From Phycomyces blakesleeanus NRRL 1555(-) (lineage: Eukaryota; Mucoromycota; Mucoromycetes; Mucorales; Phycomycetaceae): 64,000 nt of DNA. Below the pieces are notes generated by a model. The model was given only the letters and a program-made list of their open reading frames with translations. It was not told where the DNA came from and made no database searches. The position numbers were made by a program, and so were the translations under genes. The stretch covers positions 252,849 to 316,848 of the forward strand of contig NW_017265152.1 of NCBI RefSeq assembly GCF_001638985.1, in the 5' to 3' direction. This document shows positions 11,348 to 25,041 of the stretch, one piece after another; position 1 is the stretch's first letter, and every line of letters starts with the position of its first letter.

Positions 11348-14133
11348 ATGGCATCTACTCATCTAATCAAGGATCCCAGCAGTCTTTCAAACCTCTTGGA
11401 GGTTCAAACCACTCATCTTCACCTTGACTGGACAATTGATTTCGAGAACAAGCGAATTTATGGTTCGGTCTTTTTGGATCTCATTGCTCTTGCTGACAAT
11501 GTCACAAAGGTTGTACTTGACACAAGCTACCTTGACCTGAAGTCTGTTTCTTTGGAAGGACAAGAATTAGAGGTAATTTACAGATGTAATAAATACAAAT
11601 ACATAAAAGTGTGCATAATTATAATCTATATATATGTGTGTACATACAAATATAATTATATTGACGCGTGTATTAAATGTCTTTATTTCTAGTACAATGT
11701 TGCTGAGCGTAATGCCAGCCTTGGCTCTGCATTGACCATCCAATTGCCCAAAGCCTTGTCTGAGGGTGACAAGATTAAAATCAAGGTCGAATACTCTACT
11801 ACCGAAAAGTGCACTGCTGTTCAATATCTGTCGCCAGAGTAAGTGAAAGTAGATTTGGAATCAACTTCCTCCTATTCCTGAAATATATTATTTAATTGTC
11901 TGCATATTAATACACTGCTTGTTCTCTAGGCAAACTTTTGGAAAGAAGCATCCCTACTTGTTCTCTCAGTGCCAAGCTGTAAAGTCACCCTCTTTTAAGG
12001 AACACAATAATGAATGCAAGATCAAACTTCTCAAACCCTTCAAATTTTCTCTGTTCTTTTTTTTTGTGCGTATGCATATATAGATCCATGCTCGCGCCTT
12101 TGCTCCCTGCCAGGATTCTCCTTCAGTCAAACTGACTTACTCTGCTGCCGTGACCTCACCTCTCCAGGTTGTAATGTCCGCTCTCCACACGACTAAGGAA
12201 GAGGCTGGTGAAAACACAGTCTATCACTTTGAACAGAACACCACTATTCCTACTTACCTGATTGCGATTGCTGTCGGTAACTTGGCCGGTCGTGAAATTG
12301 GCCCTCGTAGCACTGTGTGGTGTGAGCCTGAGATGGTTGATCAAGCTGCTTGGGAATTCGATGACACCGAGCGTTTCATTGCTACCGGAGAAGCATTGTT
12401 GACTCCTTATGAGTGGGGACGTTATGATCTTCTTGTCCTCCCTCCTTCTTTCCCTTATGGAGGCATGGAGGTAAGACTCTTGTGAATTTTGTTCAAAGAA
12501 AAAAAAAAGAATAATTATGATTATAATAATAAGATCTAGATCTTATTATTATTTTTTATTTTTACTAATCACAAAACGCATGATTTGGCTTTGTAGAATC
12601 CTTGTCTCACCTTTGTTACTCCCACTCTGTTGGCTGGCGACAAGAGCGCAGTAGATGTAGTGGCTCACGAAATCTCTCACAGTTGGATGGGTAACCTGGT
12701 CACAACTCAGAATTGGGTAAGTTTCTAGTCTTACCTTGCACAATAATTCTCAAGGAAAAGAGGATGGTATCAATCGAGAAGATAATAGAATATTATTATT
12801 ATTATTATTATTTTGCTTTTGGATGAATGTGTAAAAAGGAAAGTCTGGGCTGACTGAGTGACTGATTTAAATGATCTTGTATATTTTTGGGATAACCTTT
12901 AGGAACATTTCTGGCTCAATGAGGGCTGGACTGTTTTCGTGGAACGCAAGATTGCCCAGCGCCTCCATGGTGAGGCCGAGCGCCAGTTTAGTGCAATCAT
13001 TGGTGAGTAAAGATAAGAGCTTAAATGTCTATGAAATGATATTAATTTTAATATTAATGTTAATATTAATTTTAATATCTTCTGCCTTTTGTCTTGGTAT
13101 CAAATAGGCTGGAAGGCATTGAAGGAGAGTGTCGAGTTGTTTGGCGAAGATTCCCCTGCAACAATTCTCAAGCCTGACCTAAGCAGTGGAATTGATCCTG
13201 ATGATTACTTCAGTTCGATTCCCTATGGTATGTGTAGTTTAAGAGATTATTGTAATACCAAAAATAAACATAAACACAGACACAGACACAAACATAAACA
13301 TTATTAATATTAATATTGATATCAACATCAATACTTTATTCTATTTTGTATGTAATTTTAGAAAAGGGATTCAACTTGCTCTACCATCTTGAAAAGGTTT
13401 TGGGCGGACCTGCTGTTTTTGAGCCTTACATGAAGGCTCACGTTGTGCGTTTTGCTTCAAAATCCATCACAACCGAAGACTGGAAGGCACACTTGTACGA
13501 GTACATGGGAGAACACCATGGTCAGGAGGCCATTGATAAGCTTGATGCTGTTGATCTTGATAAGTGGATTAACAGTACTGGTATGCCTCCTGTTGACCCT
13601 CAGTTTGATACAACCTTGGCTGATGCCTGTTATGATCTTGCTAAGCGTTGGGACGAGGCTAGAGACAGCCACGATCTTACTCAATTCAAGTCCCAGGACA
13701 TTGCCGAGTTCACTGCAACTCAAAAGAGTAAGTATATGTGATCTAATGTACAGTAATAATAATAATAATAATAATCAATGATTGAATTATTGTAGTTGTA
13801 TTCTTGGAGAGATTGACTGATTGTGAGCCCTTGCCCCATCATTTGATTGAAAAGATGGACAGTCTGTACGATATGACACCTATCCGTAACGCCGATGTTC
13901 GTTTCAGATGGCAACAATTGTGTGTAATGACCAGCTACGAGCCAATCTACCCTGAACTTGTGAAGTTCATCAGTGAACAGGGTCGCATGAAGTTTGTTCG
14001 CCCTCTTTACCGCCTTCTTCACCGTGCAAAGAATGGAGCACAGCTGGCTGTTGATACATATCTTGCACACAAGAACTTTTACCACCCAATTGCTGCTCAA
14101 TTGATTGAGAAGGATATTGGACTTCGTCAGTAA
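11348..14133 (+). CDS. LAP2: Leukotriene-A4 hydrolase-type M1 aminopeptidase (Lap2-like)
   Basis: Zinc aminopeptidase/epoxide hydrolase of family M1, probably cytosolic since no signal peptide is seen. Exons: 11348-11572, 11693-11838, 11930-11978, 12084-12470, 12597-12716, 12903-13002, 13108-13227, 13362-13727, 13796-14133; 616 aa, the usual length. The N-terminal beta domain contains [19 protein letters not shown]. The exopeptidase motif GGMEN is split by intron 4. The zinc site HEISH is followed 18 residues later by the third ligand in WLNEGWTVF. The C-terminal helical domain is complete and ends at IGLRQ. All introns are GT-AG with consistent phases. Fungal members act mainly as aminopeptidases; epoxide hydrolase activity is possible. 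Confidence 0.97.
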
Positions 14134-14856
14134 ATAAATATACATATGCTACATATCATTGTGCATAGTGTAGTGTATGTATAAAATAATATGATCCTCT
14201 TTTTTTTCTTATTAAAAACAAATCGGGTTCCATGAGAAAATGAAGGAATGCAAATGACAAGACTGCTATTTTTCCTATTTAAAATATTTTATATAAAATA
14301 ACAATAACAATAATGATAATGATAATGATAATGGTATCAATCATGAAAATCGAAAATGATTTTTATTAGGTTGATTTTTCATTGACCACTTTACTGCAAC
14401 TGCAGCTGTGTGATAATTGGCGATCTTTTCTTCCTCCCCCTTTTTTTATATATCAATCTTATTGTTGTTGTTTTTGACTACTAAAAACAAACGATCGAGA
14501 ATATATATAGTATGATATTTTGTGTGTGAGAGTATGAATATGAGTGCGAGTGCGAGTGTGTTTGTGTGTGAGAGTGTAAATGGTTAGTTGGCTGTTTTTG
14601 TCCAATATCTGGGTTTATCCTTTTGGGGAGGTTTGAGGGACGGGAAGCTTCCGTTTAGTGAAATGACAAGTATTTTCTTTTTTTTCTTTCTTCCTTTGAT
14701 ATACATTCATATATACATATTTAAAATTATATTGTAGTTTATACTATAAAATATGTTATTTTTTTTTACAATACACAATGATCGCACACACACACACACA
14801 TATACTACACAGTATCTTAAACACAAACTACTGGTGACATATAAAGTATCTCTGTA
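14134..14856. other. Intergenic with TG/CA-rich tracts
   Basis: 3' flank of the aminopeptidase. It contains GA/TG-rich microsatellite-like DNA (about 14520-14580) and a CA run near 14788. No gene or RNA was recognised. Confidence 0.6.
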
Positions 14857-15741
14857 ATGTACAAGCATCACATCTATACAGTATTTGCAAAAAAGTACAG
14901 AATTGACCCACCTTTCCCGATCAGTCTTGAGAGCCTAGTAAAATATTTGAAATTCAAGAGAAAGACTAATAAACAAAAGTCATTGAAATGGCATCTCAGT
15001 GGATTGGCGAATCATCCATTGCATGATGAAGTTTGGAAAAAGAATGTTCTTCAACACCCTACCATAGAAAATATGTTGGCCGAGTACAAGAAAACGGATG
15101 AGAAACTGGTGAAAAAAAAGTCTTCGAGAAATATTATAACGTCTACGAGCACAGAACAGATCGAAGTTGAAGTTAAGAAAGAGGAGGAGGAGGAAGAGGA
15201 GATAGTGGATGATGAGAAAGAGGAGGACAAGGACAAGGTTGATCGTGAGGGAGGCGGCGGGTACAGGGCCGTGTACGACAATGAGAGTGCGGATCGCGTG
15301 GTCAAAGTTCCTAGAGCCAAAGGTACAAACCAGACAAAGTCGGTCTAGTCAACTAGTCAGTTAGTCAGTCAATGGACGACGTTTTTTTTCTTTGTTTTTT
15401 TTTATTACTTAAAAAGAATGCCGTGTTTTATTGCGCTGTACTGTGATATACTGTGCTGTGTTGTGCTGTGCTTTGCTGTGCTGAAAACTCCTGTACTATA
15501 CTGTATTGTACTTTACTACACAGTGGTGTACTTGGTTTTGATATCTTATATGTACATGTATATTTATTTATTTATTTATGTATTTTTTGGGGTTTTCTTT
15601 GTAGGCTTTATGGTGATCGATTCTGATTCTAATTCTGACAAGCCAGAAAATGATGTCCTGAAATTAAGCAAGAGGTCTGAGCCGATCATTCCGCTTAAGA
15701 CTTTGAGACAGCACAAGTTTGTCGTATTGATCAAGAAGTGA
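14857..15741 (+). CDS. Unrecognised acidic nuclear-type protein; N-terminus resembles a recombinase core-binding fold
   Basis: Two exons, 14857-15322 and 15605-15741, join in frame (GT-AG) to give 200 aa. Residues about 10-80 are a basic, helix-rich segment (SLESLVKYLKFKR..KSLKWHLSGLANH...). By pattern it recalls the SAM-like core-binding region of tyrosine recombinases/Crypton-type integrases, but no catalytic domain follows. Residues about 105-135 are a run of Glu/Lys/Asp, and the second exon adds a Ser/Asp stretch and a basic tail ending LIKK. The splice is supported by frame; the start is simply the first ATG of the frame. Function unknown; a domesticated DNA-binding fragment is only a guess. 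Confidence 0.5.
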
Positions 15742-16152
15742 CTTGAGTTCTGCGCCATCATGACGAATATATAAATATACATATATATATATATATATAA
15801 ACATATATATAAAAAAAAAGAACCTTGTTTAGTTCTGTACCTGGGTTTACTTGTAACTTTTTATTTTTTATTTTTTATTTATATTATTTTTACTTTTATT
15901 TTTATTAATAAAAAGCTAAAAAAATTAAACCAGATATTCTACTCTTTGGTCTTGACCTCTCTATTTATCTCTTCTGTTTTAACCCTTTAAATTTGCTCAT
16001 TTTCTTTTTCTTTTTCTTTTTCTTCTTCTTCTACTTCTACTTCACTTACTACTATTGCTTCACATAACACATATCATTCTATCATCTATTACTGATCACC
16101 CAGTGATTTTTTTTTAAAGAAAAAAGAAAAAAAATTGTTTATTATTTCACAA
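15742..16152. other. Intergenic / promoter of the C2H2 gene
   Basis: T-rich and CT-rich DNA with TA repeats near 15780-15810 and a CTTTTTCTTTTTC/TTCTTCTAC tract (about 16000-16045), typical of fungal promoters. No separate gene. Confidence 0.5.
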
Positions 16153-16934
16153 ATGTCTCCTCAAAAACGATCCCGTAACCCCAACCCCAAGAAGTTCCCA
16201 TGCTCTGGGTACGGTGATTGTACCATGGTATTTACTCGTGCAGAACACCTCGTTAGACATGTCAGGTAAGCATAATATATTGTTGCTGTTGTCTTTTATA
16301 TAAAAATAAAAAGAAGTCTAAAAATCTAAATATTAATATAAATGTGCTTTTGTTCTTCTTTTGTTTATTCAATCAATAGAAAACACACAAATGAGGTAAA
16401 TATAATATGCATATTTATATAATAAGAATAAGAATAATAACTAATAAAAAAATTACAAAAACAATCAATTTGTAGAAACCATTCGAGTGTGTGGTAGAGA
16501 CATGCGACAAGACATTCAGCCGATTTGACAATATGCTTCAACACGCTCAGACCCACAGACGGGAAATGAGAGAAGAAGAGGAAAATCAGTCGATTGGCGG
16601 TGCTGGTGGTGTTCGAGGCGCACGCTCCACCCGCGCCCAGAGTAGACGAAAACGAAGCCTCCAGACCAGTCCAGAGCCGTGTGAGCCGCCCAAGACATCT
16701 GTCCAGAACAGGACCCAATCCGATGCGTGTATTGATCACGAGCATCTTACCACCGGCCTACCCTCACCAATGTCCCAGACTTCTCGACAAGAACCTTCAC
16801 CCACAGGTCGTCGTCTATCTCTTATCGACATCTGCAACCCAGTCAATGTCGATGTCTATTCTCCACATACACCATCAGCCACAACAATGGACGGTCATTA
16901 TCTATTTCCAGATGTCAATGCATTTGAGTGGTGA
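16153..16934 (+). CDS. C2H2 zinc-finger transcription factor (two fingers)
   Basis: Predicted nuclear DNA-binding regulator. Exons: 16153-16265, a 16-nt microexon 16380-16395, and 16476-16934; 195 aa. Two tandem C2H2 fingers occupy about residues 15-75: CSGYGDC...H..H, the linker HTNEKPFEC created across the microexon, then CVVETCDKTFSRFDNMLQH..TH. This pair resembles the Rsv1/Rgm1/Adr1-like fungal class. The rest is Ser/Thr/Gln-rich and disordered, with a conserved-looking RRLSLIDICNP motif about 45 residues before the end that also occurs in related fungal finger proteins. The splice pattern is forced because both flanking exons encode one continuous finger array. Target genes cannot be inferred. 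Confidence 0.87.
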
Positions 16935-19900
16935 GCTTGTTGGGAGTTTAACAACAACTTGTCTCATATCTTTCCTTTCATCTCCCCCTCACTTTTACCC
17001 CCCTTTCTCTCCTTCTGTGTGTCCATATATACATATATCAAACCTATCTTCTTGGTTCTATTACTGTCAATAACTAGAACCGTGTACATATTATAACCAC
17101 TATCTATCTACCTTTTTTCTTGCCTTTCTTTTTGCCTTTTTTCTAAAAAAAAAAAAACTTTTTATATATACGTATATGTGTGTTTATCACCATTTCCCTT
17201 TTACTTTCCCAATATATATAAAAAAAAAGTTACTATTATTATTATTATTATAATCATCATCATTATTGTCATCATCATTATTGTCATTATCATTATTATT
17301 ATTTTGGATCTTTTTGGTATCTTTTGAATAATCAACTGGTAACAATCCAAAATAGCATATCCAATCGTTATTATTATTATTATTATTATTTGTTGAAAAA
17401 GAAAAGAAAAAAATCGATGGAAGTACAAGGCAAGATAAGCAATTGATTATACAGAACAGCATTCTGGCCTGTTTCTTAAGTTGAATGGCGTTTGATAACC
17501 ATCAGAGTTCATTCATTTCCCTACATTAAATCAATATAATATTTTTATATATATATATATGGTGCAGGTACCATACAAATAGTTCAAAAAGGGGAAATCA
17601 CACCTGATGGTCTTGATTTGACATGTAGATCTAGTGACCTGATTTTTTGTATCTTGCCAAGTCTAACGTAAAATGTCCCACACTCCTTTAAGCCATTCAA
17701 AGAAAGTAACAGTAATTGGGCCATCAAATAATGAAATTCCTTCCAATAGATTCTTTACATTCTGTGTGTACCAATGTACTGTAGTTAGATTTAACCACCT
17801 CATTGGATTTAGTTCCTTTTTATTTTATTACCCTTCTTTTTTTTTAAAAAAAAAAGTTGCCTAGCAACATATCACAAAATATAAATAATATAAAATAAAA
17901 TAAAATAAAAAGAAAAATACCGATATTTATTTTTCTCACAAATCTAGGTACCAGATGACTAGATTTTTTTTCTTTCTTTTTTTTTACTTGCTAATTAACA
18001 AGCCTAATCAATACAGTAAAATACAGTAAAATAAAATAAAAGCTATTATTATTTCATTAGTTACCATAGATGCAATCTATTTGTATACAGTTCTTCGTGT
18101 GTATACATTTTATATCCATAGTAACTGATGAAAAATAGTTCATACATCTTGAGATAAGTATTTCGGAATCTCTAATAAGAATATGGAGATTCTTAGTTTG
18201 AGCGATATTTCGGATATTGAATATAAATATTTATAAAGACCAAAATAAAATAAAATTATAAGCCAAAAGCTGTGCAATAGAAACCATGCAGCTTCTTAAT
18301 TATACCAAAAAGTACGGTAGATTCATTTTCATGACGTAATAAGAACACCTTACAGGGCTCTAATATCATACAAAGACATCTAATTTCTATAATGAAGTTC
18401 TTATTAGTTTGGAGCGGTATACCCAGTACAATATTATAAAATATAATATAATATAATGCAATATATTATATATAAATAATAAATAATAATAGCAATAATA
18501 ATGATATGAGATCTAGCTTGAGTTTAAACCGTTTAAAATAAACATAAAATAAAGATTATGGTATAATGACGCCAGGACCTTTAATGATTTCATCTCTATA
18601 GCAACAGTTTAATACCTTTGAGAAAGAAAACAAAGACTGTAATTCAATTCAATTGTGTCTGTTGTCATCCTTTTTTTTTAGTATTGAACACAAGCTTCTG
18701 CTTTCGAGAATCCATTAGTATCAAAACCACGAACTACCTCCAAATATAGATAATGTAGATACACATACAAAATGCTTATTTTTTTTATCCAATCAATAAT
18801 AATTTGCTTACTCTAAAGTTTGTGTCTGTGTCAATATAAACTATAGGTGTGTTTGTGTATGTATTGTGTATTTATGGTTAGATAAATACATACATAGGTA
18901 TTTTACCATTATCCTTGTAAAATATCGATATTAGAGCATATTAATATACTTACAATTAAACTATTAAAGCATGTCAAACCTACAACAAGATGTACCTACA
19001 GTAATCTACTTTACAATCGAATACTCTTAATGTTTGATAGTCGTTCCTGACAATAAAAGTAATATATACATATATACACGTATACACGCATATATTTATT
19101 TATATATACAGCCATATCTGTAAATAATCTTGGTCAATAATCGCTATAATAAAAGAAAAAAGAACAAAAAAAGAACAAAGTTAGAATTTACTTGGTTTTT
19201 TCTTTATCAGATTTTTCGGTACAAATTTAAAATCAAAATATCCTGTATACTATTTAGTCCACCTTTCTCTCTCTCTCTTTTTAATATACGTGCATTTTTT
19301 TTCACCCACACGTCATATAAACATACTTTTATAAGTATAATTTTTTTTTGAAATTATTTGAGTACATTCTTGGAATTATTTAATATAAAATATACACATT
19401 TATGTCAAGTTACTATGGATAATTTGTAAAAATGGTGCACATATCTTTTCTTGACATGCTTTTTTAATGTATTAAAGTCCCTGCACAGTTTTGTTTCGAC
19501 TTTAATATTACTTAAACTTTCTCAGTGGTCTCAAATAAAACAAAGCATTACAATACAATACGAAAAAAGGGGGGATCATACTTTATATATGCGTGTGTAT
19601 CACTTTTCTATGCTTTTTTTTAAAATAATAATAATAATAATATATAAAATAAAATAAATTCTAATAATTAAGAATAAAGAAAGACGGAAACGAAAAATAA
19701 AATAAAAAAAAACGCGTCGACAATGCAGTTCTTTATTTGAACGTGCATTACATGTGAAGGTGGGGACTGATAAAAAATAACTTGTTTATTTTTGCCGTTC
19801 CGTTCCGTCCTAACGAAGTCGAAATGGAATAGCGGCAAATGTTGATGTGTATATATGTTTTTATATATAAAAGACATATAAAAGACATATAAAGATGTAA

Positions 19901-20567
19901 TAAATATCATTTCTGTCTAATTATTATTTATTGTAACTCTTTCTCTGTGTGGCTGTGTATGAGAATGAATATAAGTATGAGCATGGGAGAATGTGTGGGG
20001 AATAAATGAGCGAGGGAGCGAGGGAGTGAGGGAGTGAATAAGTGAGTGAGGGAGTAAAATAAGTGTGAATGTGTGTACGACAGACTGGTTCCCCAGTCCA
20101 CACAACCAAGAACCCCGTTCATTATATTTTGAGAATAAGTGTTGATATCAGCAGCCCATCAATCGATCAATCAATCAAGTGAATTGAATTGAATTGAATT
20201 GAAATGAATATTTTTATTTATTTATATAGTGACAGGGGGTGGGGGTGGGGGACTTGTATTCATTTTTACACACTTTTTTGATAATTATATAGAAATTCCC
20301 AACGTCACAAAGTAAAACATAATAAAGCGCCTATTTAAATGCTTAAAGTAAAATAAAGTTCCGCATTTTATTAATTTAAGTGTCCGAAAGAATCGATCTT
20401 TCTTTTATTGTATATATATGCGTCCTTGTTCCTTTGCTTGTTTCTAGATTTTAACTCTTCTTTTCCAATCTAAACAAAAATTCTTGTAAGTCAAACTTAC
20501 CTAAGCTTTCTGCACTTTCTCACCGTACATTCACTCATTATTTATTAAACTTCATCTACAGTCAAAA
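16935..20567. other. Intergenic desert, 3.6 kb
   Basis: AT-rich DNA with ATT/ATC trinucleotide tracts (17233-17392) and a GAGGGAGTGAGG-type purine tract (20005-20055). Many short open frames are low complexity and show no family features. The final 200 bp, with a CT-rich leader, serve as the TPI promoter. Confidence 0.6.
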
Positions 20568-21910
<1,343 letters not shown>

Positions 21911-24900
21911 ATTCTCCACACTTTCTCTTTTCCCCACAAAAATACATATTATTCCTACACGCCAGTAAATAAATAAATAAAACCAAATTACTTGTAAAGA
22001 ATTTATTGCTTGAATGGTCAAATACGCACATACAGATATAGAGATAGCACTAGAGACTGAATCAGTAGTGACCCTGTCCATTCACAAACCCTTGAATTAT
22101 CTTGATTATCTTAACTAAAGTTAGTACGTTTGTGGAATACCAAGAAAAAGTGATGTGTACGACCGTTTTCCACAACATGAGCCAGTTTTTTTTCTTTAAA
22201 AAAATAAGAAAATGTAAGCCGTGCTTTTGATATATTTCTTTTAATAAGGATAGTCAATTGAGCGGGTACCTCTTGAGTGGAGAGCCTTCCCATATACCCA
22301 AAAAATGAGTATCTTTTAAAAAAGAACGATTTGTTCTTAAGAAGAAAATTGCTTTAATTTTGTATAATCTAAAATATCAGATATTTTTATGAGGCATTTC
22401 AACATATCTTGACTTGTATTAAAGTATATCATATATCCTAAGCGTGAATTTGTCATCAGAGTAATTAAAAAAAATCATTTTTATCTCTTCTAGCGAACTA
22501 TATTTATTTAGAAGAGTATACTTTTTTAAAGGATACTCAATTGACCACCCCTGGTGTTCATGCATGAATTTCACAATTCTTTAAAAAACAAAAACATCGT
22601 AACTTTGCCTCGAAGCTTTTTATATATAATATTTTAGCTTAGTAAAAGACATTACTATTCCTGTGCGCCTAACTTTGAAACGAACCTGAAACTTATTTTT
22701 CAAGTAAACGTATTGTATATTTAACTTAAAATACGCCAAGTAGCTTTTCTACAAAATATTCTATTTATTATCATTACTATTCTGGACAGCATAAAGCCCA
22801 TAGAATTTATTGGTATATTCGTCTTATCTACATTGTACACGCTCTAAAATCAATCTATATATATATCTTTTGTTAAAAAAAAGTTTCTACCACATTACTT
22901 AAAACATCATGAAAAGAAAAACATGTATATCAAAATGCACACACTCCTCAGTTCTGCTTATTCTACTTCTTTTTCTAGCCTTATCTTATCTTGTTTTTTT
23001 TTTAAAAAAGAAGCTTTAATACACTTATTAGCCTTTTTTCTGCAACAATACGCTGTCTATTTATATCTATGTATATTTATTTTATTTATTATTAATGGAT
23101 AAGGTATAGAGCATATTGATGAAGCAGTATAAAACATCTTACAAAGTATGCTATTTTTATTTATTCATTTTTTGGCTGATTTACAAGGCAAATTTCCAAA
23201 AGTCCTTACTGTTTTACACATACGCGCAAAAGTGGAGTCAAATATCTAGCTTTCGTATCTCTATTGTGTACAGCACGTTTATTCATTGAAAATAGTATAT
23301 CTTTTTAACGATAAGCTCTTGGGTTCTCGACAAAGATTCCAACAGAAAGTCGTCTTTTTTTTTTTGGTTTCATAGCTGGTCCAGTTTCTTTTTGGGTATA
23401 TTTACATTCTATCGGTTATTATGGCTCTTAGATTGTCTCTGTGTACACACACACACACACACACACATCGTTACACACAATTGATACACCAGCAAAATAT
23501 ACAAAAAAAGGAATCTTCCCTTCCTCTCTTTTTCTGTGCGCGCGTGCGCTTCGGTGTGGCATGGAATGGTATGCCTTAGCTTTACATTGCCTGGTCTGGC
23601 CTGGCCTGGACTGATCCGATCCGGTCTGGGCTTGTCTTTTCTTATAACTCTCTCTATACCTATATACTGTACAGATACATATAAATATATAAGTATTCAA
23701 ATATGATATACCGAGTTTCTGTTTTTACACAGACCAAATAAAGTACAGATCGACAGAATCGGTGTCTCTAGTTTACCTAAAGCCTCTTTTTCTTTTGGTT
23801 TATCTCTTCATCATTACAGACAAATATAAAAGACTAGGTTATGAATAAATAGACAGATAGACGAAAATGAAGAACGTTTATTTTCATTTTCTTCCATTTT
23901 ATTTTAGTAATATTTATATATTGTTGTTTGAGTCCGGAAATTGTTTTTATTGCGCGTGGGTTAAAGATTAACAGACAAAAATCTAAAAATGGGATTTCAA
24001 GTTATTTTGAGGTCTTTTCTGAACTAATAATAATACTTCTTCTTCTTCTTTGTTACTTCAGATCTACTCATGTACGCACTAGCAGATTGATTTCAGCTAT
24101 GGTTATGTACCGAAACATCAAAGTATAGAGATACTGGAATACTGAGATACTGAGATACTGAGATATTGAAATTAATATATATATTTATATTAAGCAATAA
24201 ACATATAATTTCTTATACAAATTATTTGTTTGGAACGTAAGATATATTTAAAAATGGTTGCTTTCTATTTCTAGAAAGAAAATACAGATATAGTATCTAT
24301 AAAAGGATATTTATGTGCCAATATCCTTGTATAGAAATGTGGAGTATTCTAACATGACTTGAGATGGAAATTGTTACTTTGGTTTAGAAACCAAAAATAG
24401 GATCGATTGTCAAATAAAGTTGTTGAATGTGTGTGTTACATAGTATTTCTTTTTTTAAATGTTCTCTGGCGTAGCAGCTTTACACGATTTGCCCAGCTAT
24501 AATTACTAACAACCAAAACAGAGAAACCCATATGAATAAGCAAAAAGCAAAGAAACAAAAACTAGAGAGTTAGGTATATATATAGGTAAGAAGAATACCA
24601 ATGGTAAAGACGGTATACCCAGAAGATTGAGGCCTATACATAAAGCTCTTACTCTACAGGCGTATTCACTATAACAAACATATAAATTCACTTCTTTGTA
24701 GGTTAAAAAGTGGTGTGTGCGTGGGTAGAAGAAAACTTTATTAAATATATAAATATATTCATCGTCCATAATCTATATTTATTTATTTATTTATTTATTG
24801 ATTATTATTTTTGGGTGGAGATTATTTTATGACGCAGTTTACATTGTTCAGGCCGATTTGGCCTTTATTCAGCCACCCTTTTCTCTGATAGAAAGCTGGC

Positions 24901-25041
24901 AATATTCTCTCTCCTCTTTGACCTCCACCCCCCCTCCTCTTTACACCCCCTTATATTTCATTTCATTATCACTCTTCCTTTGCCCTCCCTCCCTTGAATA
25001 CAGTTTTTTCTTAGATTTATTTTTGTTCAAATTCTTTCCTC
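21911..25041. other. Intergenic, 3.1 kb
   Basis: No gene recognised. It contains an imperfect inverted repeat pair near 22304-22323 and 22521-22541, a CA microsatellite (23444-23467), a GC-richer CCTGG/CCGG quasi-repeat (23585-23630) and an ATACTGAG tandem (24133-24170). The last 200 bp are CT-rich and act as leader of the next gene. Confidence 0.6.

Noticed and set aside
17187..17462. Asn/Asp-rich open frames on the minus strand
   Set aside because: Translation of ATT/ATC trinucleotide repeats.
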